A stretch of 33,442 nt of DNA from Bacteroidota bacterium. Its GTDB lineage: Bacteria; Bacteroidota; Bacteroidia; Bacteroidales; JAAUTT01. Every line of letters begins with the position of its first letter. Within the stretch, counting starts at the first letter, position 1. The stretch covers positions 1-33,442 of the forward strand of contig JAJYAG010000064.1 of the NCBI GenBank assembly GCA_021779665.1, in the 5' to 3' direction. The translations under genes were made by a program, and so were the position numbers. The notes beneath the pieces were generated by a model. It was given only the letters and a program-made list of their open reading frames with translations. It had not been told where the DNA came from and ran no database searches. Shown here piece by piece: positions 8,397 through 16,207 of the stretch.

Positions 8397-9035
8397 TCAA
8401 TTCGGCCCGTAAGCAACTCCTTCATATTCAACGAAAGGTAATTCCCCATAAGCCTGTTCCACATTCTTTTCTTTCACAAGCACTTTTGTGGCATTCATCT
8501 TTACAGCCTTTTTCTGCAAAGTTACCCTTACATTTTTATCCAGTAATTCAATACTAGTCTTAAAGCTTTTACCTTCCGAGCGGGCATCGATAGGACCAAT
8601 TTCCTTTAAACCGGCAATATCTTCTTCCTTATCAGTAATTACAACAATACGCCAGAGATTATCAGGTTCCGCTCCTACTCCGGTTGCAGGATACTGATTC
8701 CGGATTCCTCTTACACGTCCGTCCTTGTAAATAATCTCTTTGATTTTCCCAAAAATCAACTTATTGATTATAGTATTGAACGGATATTGAAACGCAACTT
8801 CGGTTTGAGTTTCGGCAAGAATGGTAACAATAAGAGAATCGCCACTTTCCAGTTTAATTTTATCGTAAGTTCCTGCATATTCATTGTAGGAAGATCGGGC
8901 TGCTGGTTTTACCGAGTCGTTGTTAATGGTATTTTTTGCAAGCAGGGTATCAACTTTAGTCAGGTTTGCACTATCCATCTGAGCTTGTAAAGTAAAAACG
9001 TTCAGCACCAACAACAATCCGGCAAAAACTTTCAT
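8397..9035 (-). CDS. Hypothetical secreted protein
   Basis: I do not recognise a named family. The 212-residue product has a clear signal peptide (residues 1-19, ending LQAQ), a low-complexity linker, then a small mostly beta region (about 52-120: GDSLIVTILAETQTEVAFQYPF and GKIKEIIYKDGRVRGI) that resembles the short beta domains in other Bacteroidota secreted proteins. The C-terminal part (about 135-210) runs from a strand through a helix with ALK/NATKV-like residues to a final VEYEGVAYG, reminiscent of the RcsF/YbjQ-like alpha/beta fold in which a GxAY strand closes the sheet; this fold guess is weak. No cysteine is present. It lies 80 bases downstream of ung on the same strand, with no functional connection apparent. 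Confidence 0.75.
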   Translation of the reverse strand: MKVFAGLLLVLNVFTLQAQMDSANLTKVDTLLAKNTINNDSVKPAARSSYNEYAGTYDKIKLESGDSLIVTILAETQTEVAFQYPFNTIINKLIFGKIKEIIYKDGRVRGIRNQYPATGVGAEPDNLWRIVVITDKEEDIAGLKEIGPIDARSEGKSFKTSIELLDKNVRVTLQKKAVKMNATKVLVKEKNVEQAYGELPFVEYEGVAYGPN

Positions 9036-9115
9036 AATTAATTTTTTCCATTAGTTACGAAAAAGGGCTTTGCTGGTTCCAAAAACTCACCATGAAAAAT
9101 TAAAAAGTTATAACG

Positions 9116-9793
9116 CTATAACTTCCAATCAATTTCATCAAGAAGCTGATTACGAAGCAATTCATTTGTCTTCGAAAAGTGCCGGCACCCGAAAAAACCA
9201 GCATAGGCCGATAAAGGAGACGGATGTGGACCTTTTAGGATATAATGTTTCTGGGTATCGATCAAAGCTTCTTTTGCCTGAGCATATCTTCCCCATAAAA
9301 TAAAAACCAGCCCGGTTCGCTGAGCCGAGAGTATTTGAATTACCTTATCTGTAAACTGCTCCCATCCTTTTTTTTGATGTGAACCTGCCTGGTTGGCTCT
9401 TACTGTTAAAGTTGCATTGAGAAGTAACACGCCTTGTTCAGCCCACTTTTCGAGGTTTCCATGTTTTGGCACCGGAATTTTAAGGTCGTCGTGAATTTCC
9501 TTAAAAATATTTACAAGCGATGGCGGCTGAGGAACTCCAACCGGAACAGAAAAACATAAACCATGCGCCTGACCCGGTCCGTGATAAGGATCCTGACCCA
9601 GAATTACAACTTTCACTTTATGAAAAGGTGTTTTATCAAAAGCATTAAAAATTAATCCCCCGGGAGGATAAACAATATGGTGCTTACGTTCCTCAACCAG
9701 AAATTCTCGGAGACTATGAAAATAAGGCTGATTAAACTCATCGGCCAAAACAGCCTTCCAGCTTTCTTCAATTTTGGGGTCAATCTTATCCAT
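9116..9793 (-). CDS. ung: Uracil-DNA glycosylase, family 1
   Basis: Removes uracil from DNA as the first step of base excision repair, in the cytoplasm. The 225-residue protein is typical length and carries every signature of family 1: the water-activating loop GQDPYHG (66-72, Asp68), the uracil-stacking Phe81 in GLCFSVP, the uracil-binding Asn126 in [12 protein letters not shown], and the Leu intercalation loop HPSPLS (190-195) with catalytic His190. The start is an ATG at 9793. It diverges from the gene at 10004 across a 210-base spacer. A weak -7-like AAACTTTG lies 14-21 bases upstream of the start (9807-9814 on the complement), not strong enough for me to call a promoter. Confidence 0.98.
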   Translation of the reverse strand: MDKIDPKIEESWKAVLADEFNQPYFHSLREFLVEERKHHIVYPPGGLIFNAFDKTPFHKVKVVILGQDPYHGPGQAHGLCFSVPVGVPQPPSLVNIFKEIHDDLKIPVPKHGNLEKWAEQGVLLLNATLTVRANQAGSHQKKGWEQFTDKVIQILSAQRTGLVFILWGRYAQAKEALIDTQKHYILKGPHPSPLSAYAGFFGCRHFSKTNELLRNQLLDEIDWKL

Positions 9794-9933
9794 TTTGATC
9801 TAAGTTCAAAGTTTAATAAACTTCATTTACGAAACCATTATGCTGAACAATTATGGCCATAAAGGAATAAACAAACTTAAAATTATCAAAATACCGGGTA
9901 TAATGTCCTTCATTGTTAAAAGCTTTCGACGAA

Positions 9934-9948
9934 TGTTAATTTTTAACA
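9934..9948. promoter_or_regulatory. TGTTAA inverted repeat in the ung/10004 divergent spacer
   Basis: TGTTAA (9934-9939) and TTAACA (9943-9948) form a perfect 6+3+6 palindrome. A third direct copy of TGTTAA lies at 9914-9919, exactly 20 bases from the first, about two helical turns. The palindrome covers the expected -33 zone of the promoter whose -7 box is at 9973. It could be an operator; the sequence is AT-rich, so chance is a real alternative. Confidence 0.25.
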
Positions 9949-9972
9949 GAGGCCAAATCGAATTATAATCTT

Positions 9973-9980
9973 TATTTTTG
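9973..9980 (+). promoter_or_regulatory. Bacteroidota -7 box for the 10004-15821 unit
   Basis: TATTTTTG fits the Bacteroidota primary sigma -7 consensus TAnnTTTG at all fixed positions. It ends 23 bases before the ATG at 10004, giving a short leader. No clear TTTG is present at the -33 spacing, so the call rests on the -7 box and on position. Confidence 0.45.
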
Positions 9981-10003
9981 GTTCATAATTAGCTTGTTGT
10001 GAA

Positions 10004-12715
10004 ATGTGGCGTAAAGTACTTACTTTTTTTACCATATTATTAATTGCCTTTCTGGTTTACTTTTCTTATAAATTACTGAGAGAAAAAGAAGTAGCCGTAA
10101 ACTCGCTTATTGATGCTGTTCCCTTTGATGCAAGCCTGATTATAGAAATAAATCGTCCCGAATTACTTTTCGACATTATAAAGAAACCTCCTATTGATGC
10201 TGAAAGCTTTCTCAATATTCCTTTTATACGCGATCCTCTTCTCAAACTAAGAGCTATAGACTCAATCGCATCGCAAAACAGCAAAGTTTCTTCGGCTCTT
10301 AAACGACCTCATTCGGCATTGATTTCGGGCCACCAGATGGGAAAAGAAGAAATTGAACTGGTATATTACCTAAAGTTGAATAACGAAAAGGAATATGAAC
10401 CGATTGACGATGTTATCCGCGAAAACATAAAAGCTAAAGGAAATATCACCCAGCACAGCTACGAAAATGTAAAAATAAACGATGTTACAATTTTCAACCA
10501 CAGGACAGGAGGCTTCTCATATGCTCACTTCCGGGGAATGGTAATTCTCAGCAAATCGTCTATCCTTTTGGAAGAAGTTATCAGGCAAACTAAATCACAA
10601 ACCTCAATCATTACCAAAGCCGGACTTGCAACAGTTATGAAAACCGCCGGAAAGAGCTCTCCTATGAACGTTTATATCAATTTCGACTTCTTCCCGGCGC
10701 TTGCTCTTAATTTTATACATTCCAGGTTTAAACCCGAACTGGAAGCTATTTCACGGTTTGCTCACTGGATTGAACTGGATTGCAATTTAGACAAGAACTC
10801 AATCATATTGAACGGTTTCTCTTCATCTGAAAACACGAATGGTTTTCTTTCGGATATTTTTAAGGATCAGGAACCGTTAAATCTTATGTTACCTGGTTTA
10901 TTACCCTCTGGTACAGAAAGTTTTTTTGCACTTGGAATTGACGACTACTCAAAATTCAAAGCAAATTTCTCCGATTATCAAAGGAAAAACCTATCGAACC
11001 CCGACTTTGAAAAGAAACTTGCTGATTTCAACAATGAGACCGGAATTGATCTGGCAACCGAATTTGACAAAATATTCGACGCCGAAGTTTGTTTCAGTTA
11101 CTATCCGGCGAATACTGATGAATTAGAAGCCAATGTTTTCAACATTATCAGAACAAAAGGAAATAATGAAGCAAAGCAGTTTATTAATGAAATTGCGACA
11201 CCTGTAAACAAAAACATAAACGATTCAGCCGGAGTATTCACCTCCTCTTACAACATACCAGGTTTGCTGTTTGGTAATGTTTTCGCGCTTAATAAAAACA
11301 CATTCTGTATCAACGTTGAGAACTACATTATTTTTGGCGATTCCATAAATTATCTGAAAACATTTGCCGATGAGTTTTCGCAACTTAAAAATCTTTCGAC
11401 CGATTTGAATTACCGCGATATTACTGATTTACTTTCGGAAGACACTTACTGCTATTTCTATTTATCCCCAAAGGCTGAATTGCTGTATCAGAATTATCTC
11501 AGGTACACCTCCTCGCAAATGCTTTCCCAATATAAATATGGTTTAAGCCAGGTAAGAGCAATCGTTTATCAGTTTGGCCGAAATAACGATCTCTTTTACA
11601 ACAATGCATTTATACAGTTTGCCCCTAAACCAACAGGGAACATTACCCAAAAATGGGAACTGGCTTTGGAGAACTCTTTAAACTCCGACATTTTCGTTGT
11701 AAAGAATCATTCAAACCAGAAAAACGAAATCATGTGCCAGGATAAATCAAACAACCTGTACCTAATCTCTTCCGAAGGCAAAATACTCTGGAAAAGAAAA
11801 CTCGACAGCAAAATAATGGGGAGGGTTTTTCAGGCCGATTTATTCAGGAACAAAAAACTTCAGTATATATTCAACACCCCAGGCCAGATAATTGCAATTG
11901 ACAGAAATGGTAACGACGTTGAAGGCTTTCCGCAAAAACTCAGGAATAAAGCAAGCGGAGGAATGGCTGTTTTTGATTACGACAAAACACGAAACTACAG
12001 ATTTATTGTACCGTGCACTGACAAAGCCCTTTACTGCTTTGACAAGGAAGGAAAAGAAGTTCCCGGCTGGAAAAAACCTGATATAGGTTTAAACCCCGGA
12101 ACCATTCAGCATTTTACAACTAACGGGAAGGATTTCATTGTACTGAATGATGAAAGAGAAATCCATTTTTTCGACCGAAAAGGCCAGGAGCGTATTAAAA
12201 CATCAACTCCAATCCGCATTGGAGTAAATTCAGGAATATATACCAAAACGGGCAAAGGCAATTATCATTTTGAATGCACCGATTCAACAGGCTCCATCTA
12301 TAATATTGCGCTGAACGGCAAAGTAACCAAAGTTCAAACGGGAATTTACCCTCCTGACCATTATTACTGCAATGCCGACATGAATTTTGATCATTTTAAA
12401 GAACACGTATTCTTTTATGACCGCAAGTTAGAAGCCTTCACAAGCTCTGGTGCGCGGGTTGCAAATTATTCTCTTATATCAAAAGTCAATAAAAAGCCCG
12501 GAATAATTACATTAACCGATTCTTCTTTTCTTTTTACCTATACCGACACCACTGTAAGCAAAATCTTTCTTCACAACAACCTTGGAGAACCACTTGAGGA
12601 AACTCCTTTCGAAGGGAACTCAGAAGTTTTTTATGATCCTTTGGAAAATTCTGACGCAATGCTTAACTTATATTACGGTAACAATAACATTTTGATTTGC
12701 GTTTCCGTAAAATGA
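10004..12715 (+). CDS. Membrane-anchored DUF3352-like protein with predicted C-terminal seven-bladed beta-propeller
   Basis: Uncharacterised 903-residue envelope protein. One N-terminal membrane helix (about 5-22) should leave the rest in the periplasm. Residues about 30-540 resemble DUF3352-type regions (opening SLIDAVPFDASLIIEINRPELL), a weak family match from pattern alone. From about 548 to the end there are seven repeats, each a hydrophobic strand, a turn with a central Gly and a following strand. The turn glycines are at 592, 636, 683, 727, 772, 816 and 861, so spacing is 44-47 residues. Examples are LYCFDKEGKEVPGW and IHFFDRKGQERI. This is what a seven-bladed PQQ/VCBS-like propeller would show. 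The final strand ILICVSVK could close with the segment before blade 1. The lipoprotein gene follows after 15 bases. It may be a periplasmic scaffold; the function is unknown. Confidence 0.85.
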   Translation: MWRKVLTFFTILLIAFLVYFSYKLLREKEVAVNSLIDAVPFDASLIIEINRPELLFDIIKKPPIDAESFLNIPFIRDPLLKLRAIDSIASQNSKVSSALKRPHSALISGHQMGKEEIELVYYLKLNNEKEYEPIDDVIRENIKAKGNITQHSYENVKINDVTIFNHRTGGFSYAHFRGMVILSKSSILLEEVIRQTKSQTSIITKAGLATVMKTAGKSSPMNVYINFDFFPALALNFIHSRFKPELEAISRFAHWIELDCNLDKNSIILNGFSSSENTNGFLSDIFKDQEPLNLMLPGLLPSGTESFFALGIDDYSKFKANFSDYQRKNLSNPDFEKKLADFNNETGIDLATEFDKIFDAEVCFSYYPANTDELEANVFNIIRTKGNNEAKQFINEIATPVNKNINDSAGVFTSSYNIPGLLFGNVFALNKNTFCINVENYIIFGDSINYLKTFADEFSQLKNLSTDLNYRDITDLLSEDTYCYFYLSPKAELLYQNYLRYTSSQMLSQYKYGLSQVRAIVYQFGRNNDLFYNNAFIQFAPKPTGNITQKWELALENSLNSDIFVVKNHSNQKNEIMCQDKSNNLYLISSEGKILWKRKLDSKIMGRVFQADLFRNKKLQYIFNTPGQIIAIDRNGNDVEGFPQKLRNKASGGMAVFDYDKTRNYRFIVPCTDKALYCFDKEGKEVPGWKKPDIGLNPGTIQHFTTNGKDFIVLNDEREIHFFDRKGQERIKTSTPIRIGVNSGIYTKTGKGNYHFECTDSTGSIYNIALNGKVTKVQTGIYPPDHYYCNADMNFDHFKEHVFFYDRKLEAFTSSGARVANYSLISKVNKKPGIITLTDSSFLFTYTDTTVSKIFLHNNLGEPLEETPFEGNSEVFYDPLENSDAMLNLYYGNNNILICVSVK

Positions 12716-12730
12716 CCTAACTTTTACAAA

Positions 12731-14362
12731 ATGAAAATGGATAAACTTAAGGTTTCCCTAAGGTATCTGTTCTTTTTACTTGTTACAGGCATTGTAGCTG
12801 TGTCATGTATTAAAGACGAGATTGACCTCAATAAAATCTCCGATAGAATTTATTGGAACCCCAAACTTGGAATTCCGGTGGCTTATAGTTCTCTCTCTCT
12901 TGATGATCTTATCGAATCCATCGACTCGGAGCAAATGATAAAATCTGATTCAAATAAGTTTCTGACGCTTGTTTACAACAACAGAATTTTCTCAAACACG
13001 GCCGCAACAATAATGAAAATTGGCGACCAGCAATTCGGAGAAGCTTTGATAGCCTCACAATTCAATTTACCTGCATATCCAACGCAGAACCCCATTGTAT
13101 TTTCAAAAAGTAACGATTATCCGTTCTCCATGTCTCACGGAGAAATTATTGATAGCCTGTTTCTTAAAACAGGAGCACTCTCATTTAACATTTCTTCTAC
13201 CTACAAACATCAGGGAAAATTAATCATAGAAATTCCCAAATTAAAGAAGAACAACAAAACATTTAAGGACAGTATTTTGATCAACAAATCAGATGGTACA
13301 TTTTCTTCCATTATCAACTTTGATGTATCAGGATACGTATTGGCGCTTGAACATCCCAATCTTACCGATAACGTAATGAGCTGCAATTATACTGCAAAAC
13401 TCATCAATTCGGGGGCGGCTGTAGCTGCCGGAGACCGGATCAGCATTTCGATCGATTTTACAAACATTGCATTTAGTTCGCTTTTTGGCTATTTAGGCAA
13501 TCGTCAGCTCATTAACACCTTGTCGGAATTTTCATTTCCGATTTTTGGCGATGTTTCGCAGCCAAACCTTAAGTTAGCCAATCCAAGAATTAAGGTAAAG
13601 TCTGCCAGTTCCTTTGGCTTACCTGCCAATATAGAACTTTACAATGTTGAAGCTATAAATACAAAAGACAACGTAACCATTCCACTTACATTTTCTCCGG
13701 GAACCAATCCTTACAATATTTCATTTCCAAAAACCATTGGTGGCTATGCCTACGACTCGACAGTTTATAATAAAAGCACTACAAACCTGTTCAATGCTTT
13801 GGAAATAGGGCCTACAAAGATTAAATATGGAATCAGATCTTTTGCCAATCCTGCCGGAAAAGCATTAAATTATGTTACCGACTCCAGCAAACTAACAGTA
13901 GACCTGGACGTTGAATTACCCCTCGATTTAGCGTGTTCTAAAATTGAATTTAAAGACACAATGGAGCTGGACTTGTCGGACGTTGAGGATCTGGAGGATA
14001 AAATAAACTCAGTGCTTCTGCGCTCTTCCTTTGAAAATGGAATGCCCGTAGATTTGAACCTCCAGGTTTATTTTCTGAACGATGCCTATCAACATGTTGA
14101 TACCCTATTTTCTCAGAACTCTGACAATACAATAAAATCGGGCGAATTAAACCAGGACGGCAAAGTAGTTAAGCCAACCGGCAAGATACTCGATGCTCAA
14201 TTTTCAAAAACAGAAATCGCGAAACTCAAAACTGTCCGGAATGCAATTATAAAAGCAAGCATTGCAACTGCCGGCGGTGGAAGTACATACGTAAAATTTT
14301 ACTCAGACTACAGGTTGAAAGTAACTTTTGGAATTCAAACCGAACTAGAAATCAAGGAATAA
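12731..14362 (+). CDS. Uncharacterised lipoprotein of the 10004-15821 envelope unit
   Basis: I do not recognise a named family. The 543-residue product begins with a lipoprotein signal ending VAVSC (Cys26), followed by IKDE. The mature part is beta-rich with few Cys, alternates hydrophobic strands with Asn/Ser/Thr-rich turns, and opens with LNKISDRIYWNPKLGIPVAY. A segment near residues 385-400 (LTVDLDVELPLDL) is followed by DTMELDLSDVEDLEDKI, which looks like the start of a second beta-sandwich. The gene lies 15 bases after the propeller protein and only 1 base before the DUF5723 gene, so the three are almost certainly co-transcribed and the products probably work together. The Met at residue 3 is an alternative start. 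Whether it faces the periplasm or the surface cannot be told. Confidence 0.85.
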   Translation: MKMDKLKVSLRYLFFLLVTGIVAVSCIKDEIDLNKISDRIYWNPKLGIPVAYSSLSLDDLIESIDSEQMIKSDSNKFLTLVYNNRIFSNTAATIMKIGDQQFGEALIASQFNLPAYPTQNPIVFSKSNDYPFSMSHGEIIDSLFLKTGALSFNISSTYKHQGKLIIEIPKLKKNNKTFKDSILINKSDGTFSSIINFDVSGYVLALEHPNLTDNVMSCNYTAKLINSGAAVAAGDRISISIDFTNIAFSSLFGYLGNRQLINTLSEFSFPIFGDVSQPNLKLANPRIKVKSASSFGLPANIELYNVEAINTKDNVTIPLTFSPGTNPYNISFPKTIGGYAYDSTVYNKSTTNLFNALEIGPTKIKYGIRSFANPAGKALNYVTDSSKLTVDLDVELPLDLACSKIEFKDTMELDLSDVEDLEDKINSVLLRSSFENGMPVDLNLQVYFLNDAYQHVDTLFSQNSDNTIKSGELNQDGKVVKPTGKILDAQFSKTEIAKLKTVRNAIIKASIATAGGGSTYVKFYSDYRLKVTFGIQTELEIKE

Positions 14363-14363
14363 C

Positions 14364-15821
14364 ATGGAGAAGAAATTAATATATATAAAAGCTCTGGCAT
14401 TTTCGTCATTAATGCTTTTGAGCCATGTTATAAAAGGTCAGCAAAATAATTCTCTATATTTTACCGACCGGATTCCGCAAAGCATTCAGCTTAATCCTGC
14501 ATTACAACCCATGGCATCGTCTTTCGTTGGTATGCCACTCATTTCAGGACTTGAAGTAAATGCCGGGAATAACGCGCTTGGGTTCAGCGACATTCTGATT
14601 AAGCAGAAAGACTCTCTATTTTTACCTGCTGCTACAAAAGAGATTTCGGACAAAACCCTGAATACGCTGAGGAAAAACAACATTTTTGCAACATCGGCAC
14701 AAGTAGATTTATTATCGTTCGGATTTAAAATTAACGAGAGTTACATCTCCTTTCTGATTTCGGAGAAAATGTATGCAAATTTTAGTCTTCCTAAAGATTT
14801 GTTGACATTCGCAAGTCAGGGGATAACCTTTGGCGACACTTACAATATCAATAATTTAAAAGCAAATGCAACTCATTACAGGGAATATTCTGTTGGCTAT
14901 TCGCAGAAAGTCAGCGACAGGCTGTATTTTGGCATTCGCGGAAAGCTGCTTTTTGGCAAGGCGAATCTAAACATGAAACAGCTGGATTTGACATTAAGTG
15001 TGCCAGAACTCAACAGTCCCGACTGGGAGACAGTGAACGTAAGCAGTTCCGTGAAAATCAATTCATCTATCCCTCACCTCGATGCTTATACAGATGCCAA
15101 TGGCCAACCCGACAGTTTAAATATGCGGGAATTCGCCGGTAACGAAATAATATGGGATTATCTTCTCCTTTCAAAAAACAAAGGCTTTGGCGTCGATCTC
15201 GGATTCAATTATCTTCTCAGCGATAAAATAAGTATCTCCGGAAGTATTATTGATTTAGGATATATAAACTGGAAAACAAACATAAATACCCTTACCGGCG
15301 GAGGTGAATACAAATTCCGGGGTATCGACCTCCAAAACGATTCCACCTTTGAGGATGAACTGCTCGATTCCATCAAAAATGCATATGATGCCACGATGTC
15401 AAACGATCCCTATTCTACAACTCTTACACCCAAACTTTACGCAGGAATTTCTTATGCGCCTAACAGGTTTGTTAAATTTGGGTTACTGGCCCGTTCGGAG
15501 TATGCATTAAAAACATTCCGCCAGCAGGTAACCGGCTCTCTTGTAATGTATCCAACACAGTTCTTCAGTGCTACCGTAAGTTACACCATTGCCGACAGGA
15601 TGTACGACAATCTTGGAATAGGTTTTATCTTCAGAGGAGGCCCCCTGCAGATTTACCTGATGAGCGACCGGATTCCGATAGTATGGTATAAGGTTAATAA
15701 CAGCGACATCCCATTTCTTCCGGCATACTTAAAAAGCGCTAATTACCGCATGGGAATCAATCTCGTTTTCGGTTCGAATACACAACGTAAATTGAAGAAG
15801 GATCAGCCTTTTCTTGATTAA
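14364..15821 (+). CDS. DUF5723 family outer-membrane protein
   Basis: Predicted outer-membrane beta-barrel, 485 residues. A signal peptide (about 1-25, ending IKGQ) is followed by the family opening NSLYFTDRIPQSIQLNPALQP, comparable with the NPA motif near the N-terminus of PorP/SprF- and FadL-like Bacteroidota barrels. The rest alternates amphipathic strands (FGIRGKLLFGKANL, GFGVDLGFNYLLSDKISISGSIIDLGYINW, FVKFGLLARSEYAL) with polar loops, ending MGINLVFGS before a charged tail. There is no TonB box or plug. The start follows the lipoprotein stop by one base. The DUF5723 assignment is from recognition, not a search. A transport or anchoring role is plausible but not shown. Confidence 0.85.
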   Translation: MEKKLIYIKALAFSSLMLLSHVIKGQQNNSLYFTDRIPQSIQLNPALQPMASSFVGMPLISGLEVNAGNNALGFSDILIKQKDSLFLPAATKEISDKTLNTLRKNNIFATSAQVDLLSFGFKINESYISFLISEKMYANFSLPKDLLTFASQGITFGDTYNINNLKANATHYREYSVGYSQKVSDRLYFGIRGKLLFGKANLNMKQLDLTLSVPELNSPDWETVNVSSSVKINSSIPHLDAYTDANGQPDSLNMREFAGNEIIWDYLLLSKNKGFGVDLGFNYLLSDKISISGSIIDLGYINWKTNINTLTGGGEYKFRGIDLQNDSTFEDELLDSIKNAYDATMSNDPYSTTLTPKLYAGISYAPNRFVKFGLLARSEYALKTFRQQVTGSLVMYPTQFFSATVSYTIADRMYDNLGIGFIFRGGPLQIYLMSDRIPIVWYKVNNSDIPFLPAYLKSANYRMGINLVFGSNTQRKLKKDQPFLD

Positions 15822-15885
15822 TTTTAATGCTTTTTAACTAATCCTATTTATCAAAAATACTTAACTTGCGTGAAATTTTAATATC

Positions 15886-16128
15886 ATGTTCCTAAAGCTC
15901 ATTGTTTTCATCATAGTAATATTTCTGGTTCTGCGCTTTTTTTCACGTGCTCTTGTTTCGATGTTTCTGGGTAACCTCAACGACAGAATGTCGCAGGCAC
16001 AGAATAACTATTACGATAAATCCCGCCAAAGAGAAGGGGAAGTCATTATTAATTCTTCCAGAAAGAATGATAAAAAGCATAAAATAAACGAAGGTGAATA
16101 CGTTGATTTTGAAGAAATAAAAGAATAA
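15886..16128 (+). CDS. DUF4834 family small membrane protein
   Basis: An 80-residue protein with one N-terminal membrane helix (about 2-21, LKLIVFIIVIFLVLRFF) and a charged, probably cytoplasmic, tail containing Tyr/Gln/Lys-rich sequence and ending GEYVDFEEIKE. The helix plus the VDFEEIK-like end is the pattern I associate with DUF4834, a family of small Bacteroidota proteins of unknown function. It starts 64 bases after the DUF5723 gene and ends 79 bases before the YfhO-like gene, all on the + strand; it may be co-expressed with either. Its size is normal for the family. Confidence 0.75.
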   Translation: MFLKLIVFIIVIFLVLRFFSRALVSMFLGNLNDRMSQAQNNYYDKSRQREGEVIINSSRKNDKKHKINEGEYVDFEEIKE

Positions 16129-16207
16129 TCAAATTCAGCTAATTCAAACCCAAACGCCACAACAATTTCTAACCCGGGCATTCTTAATCTCCATAAATAT
16201 AAACAGC

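Noticed and set aside
9807-9814. AAACTTTG as the ung -7 box
   Set aside because: One mismatch in TAnnTTTG and no TTTG at -33; not distinguishable from background in this AT-rich spacer.
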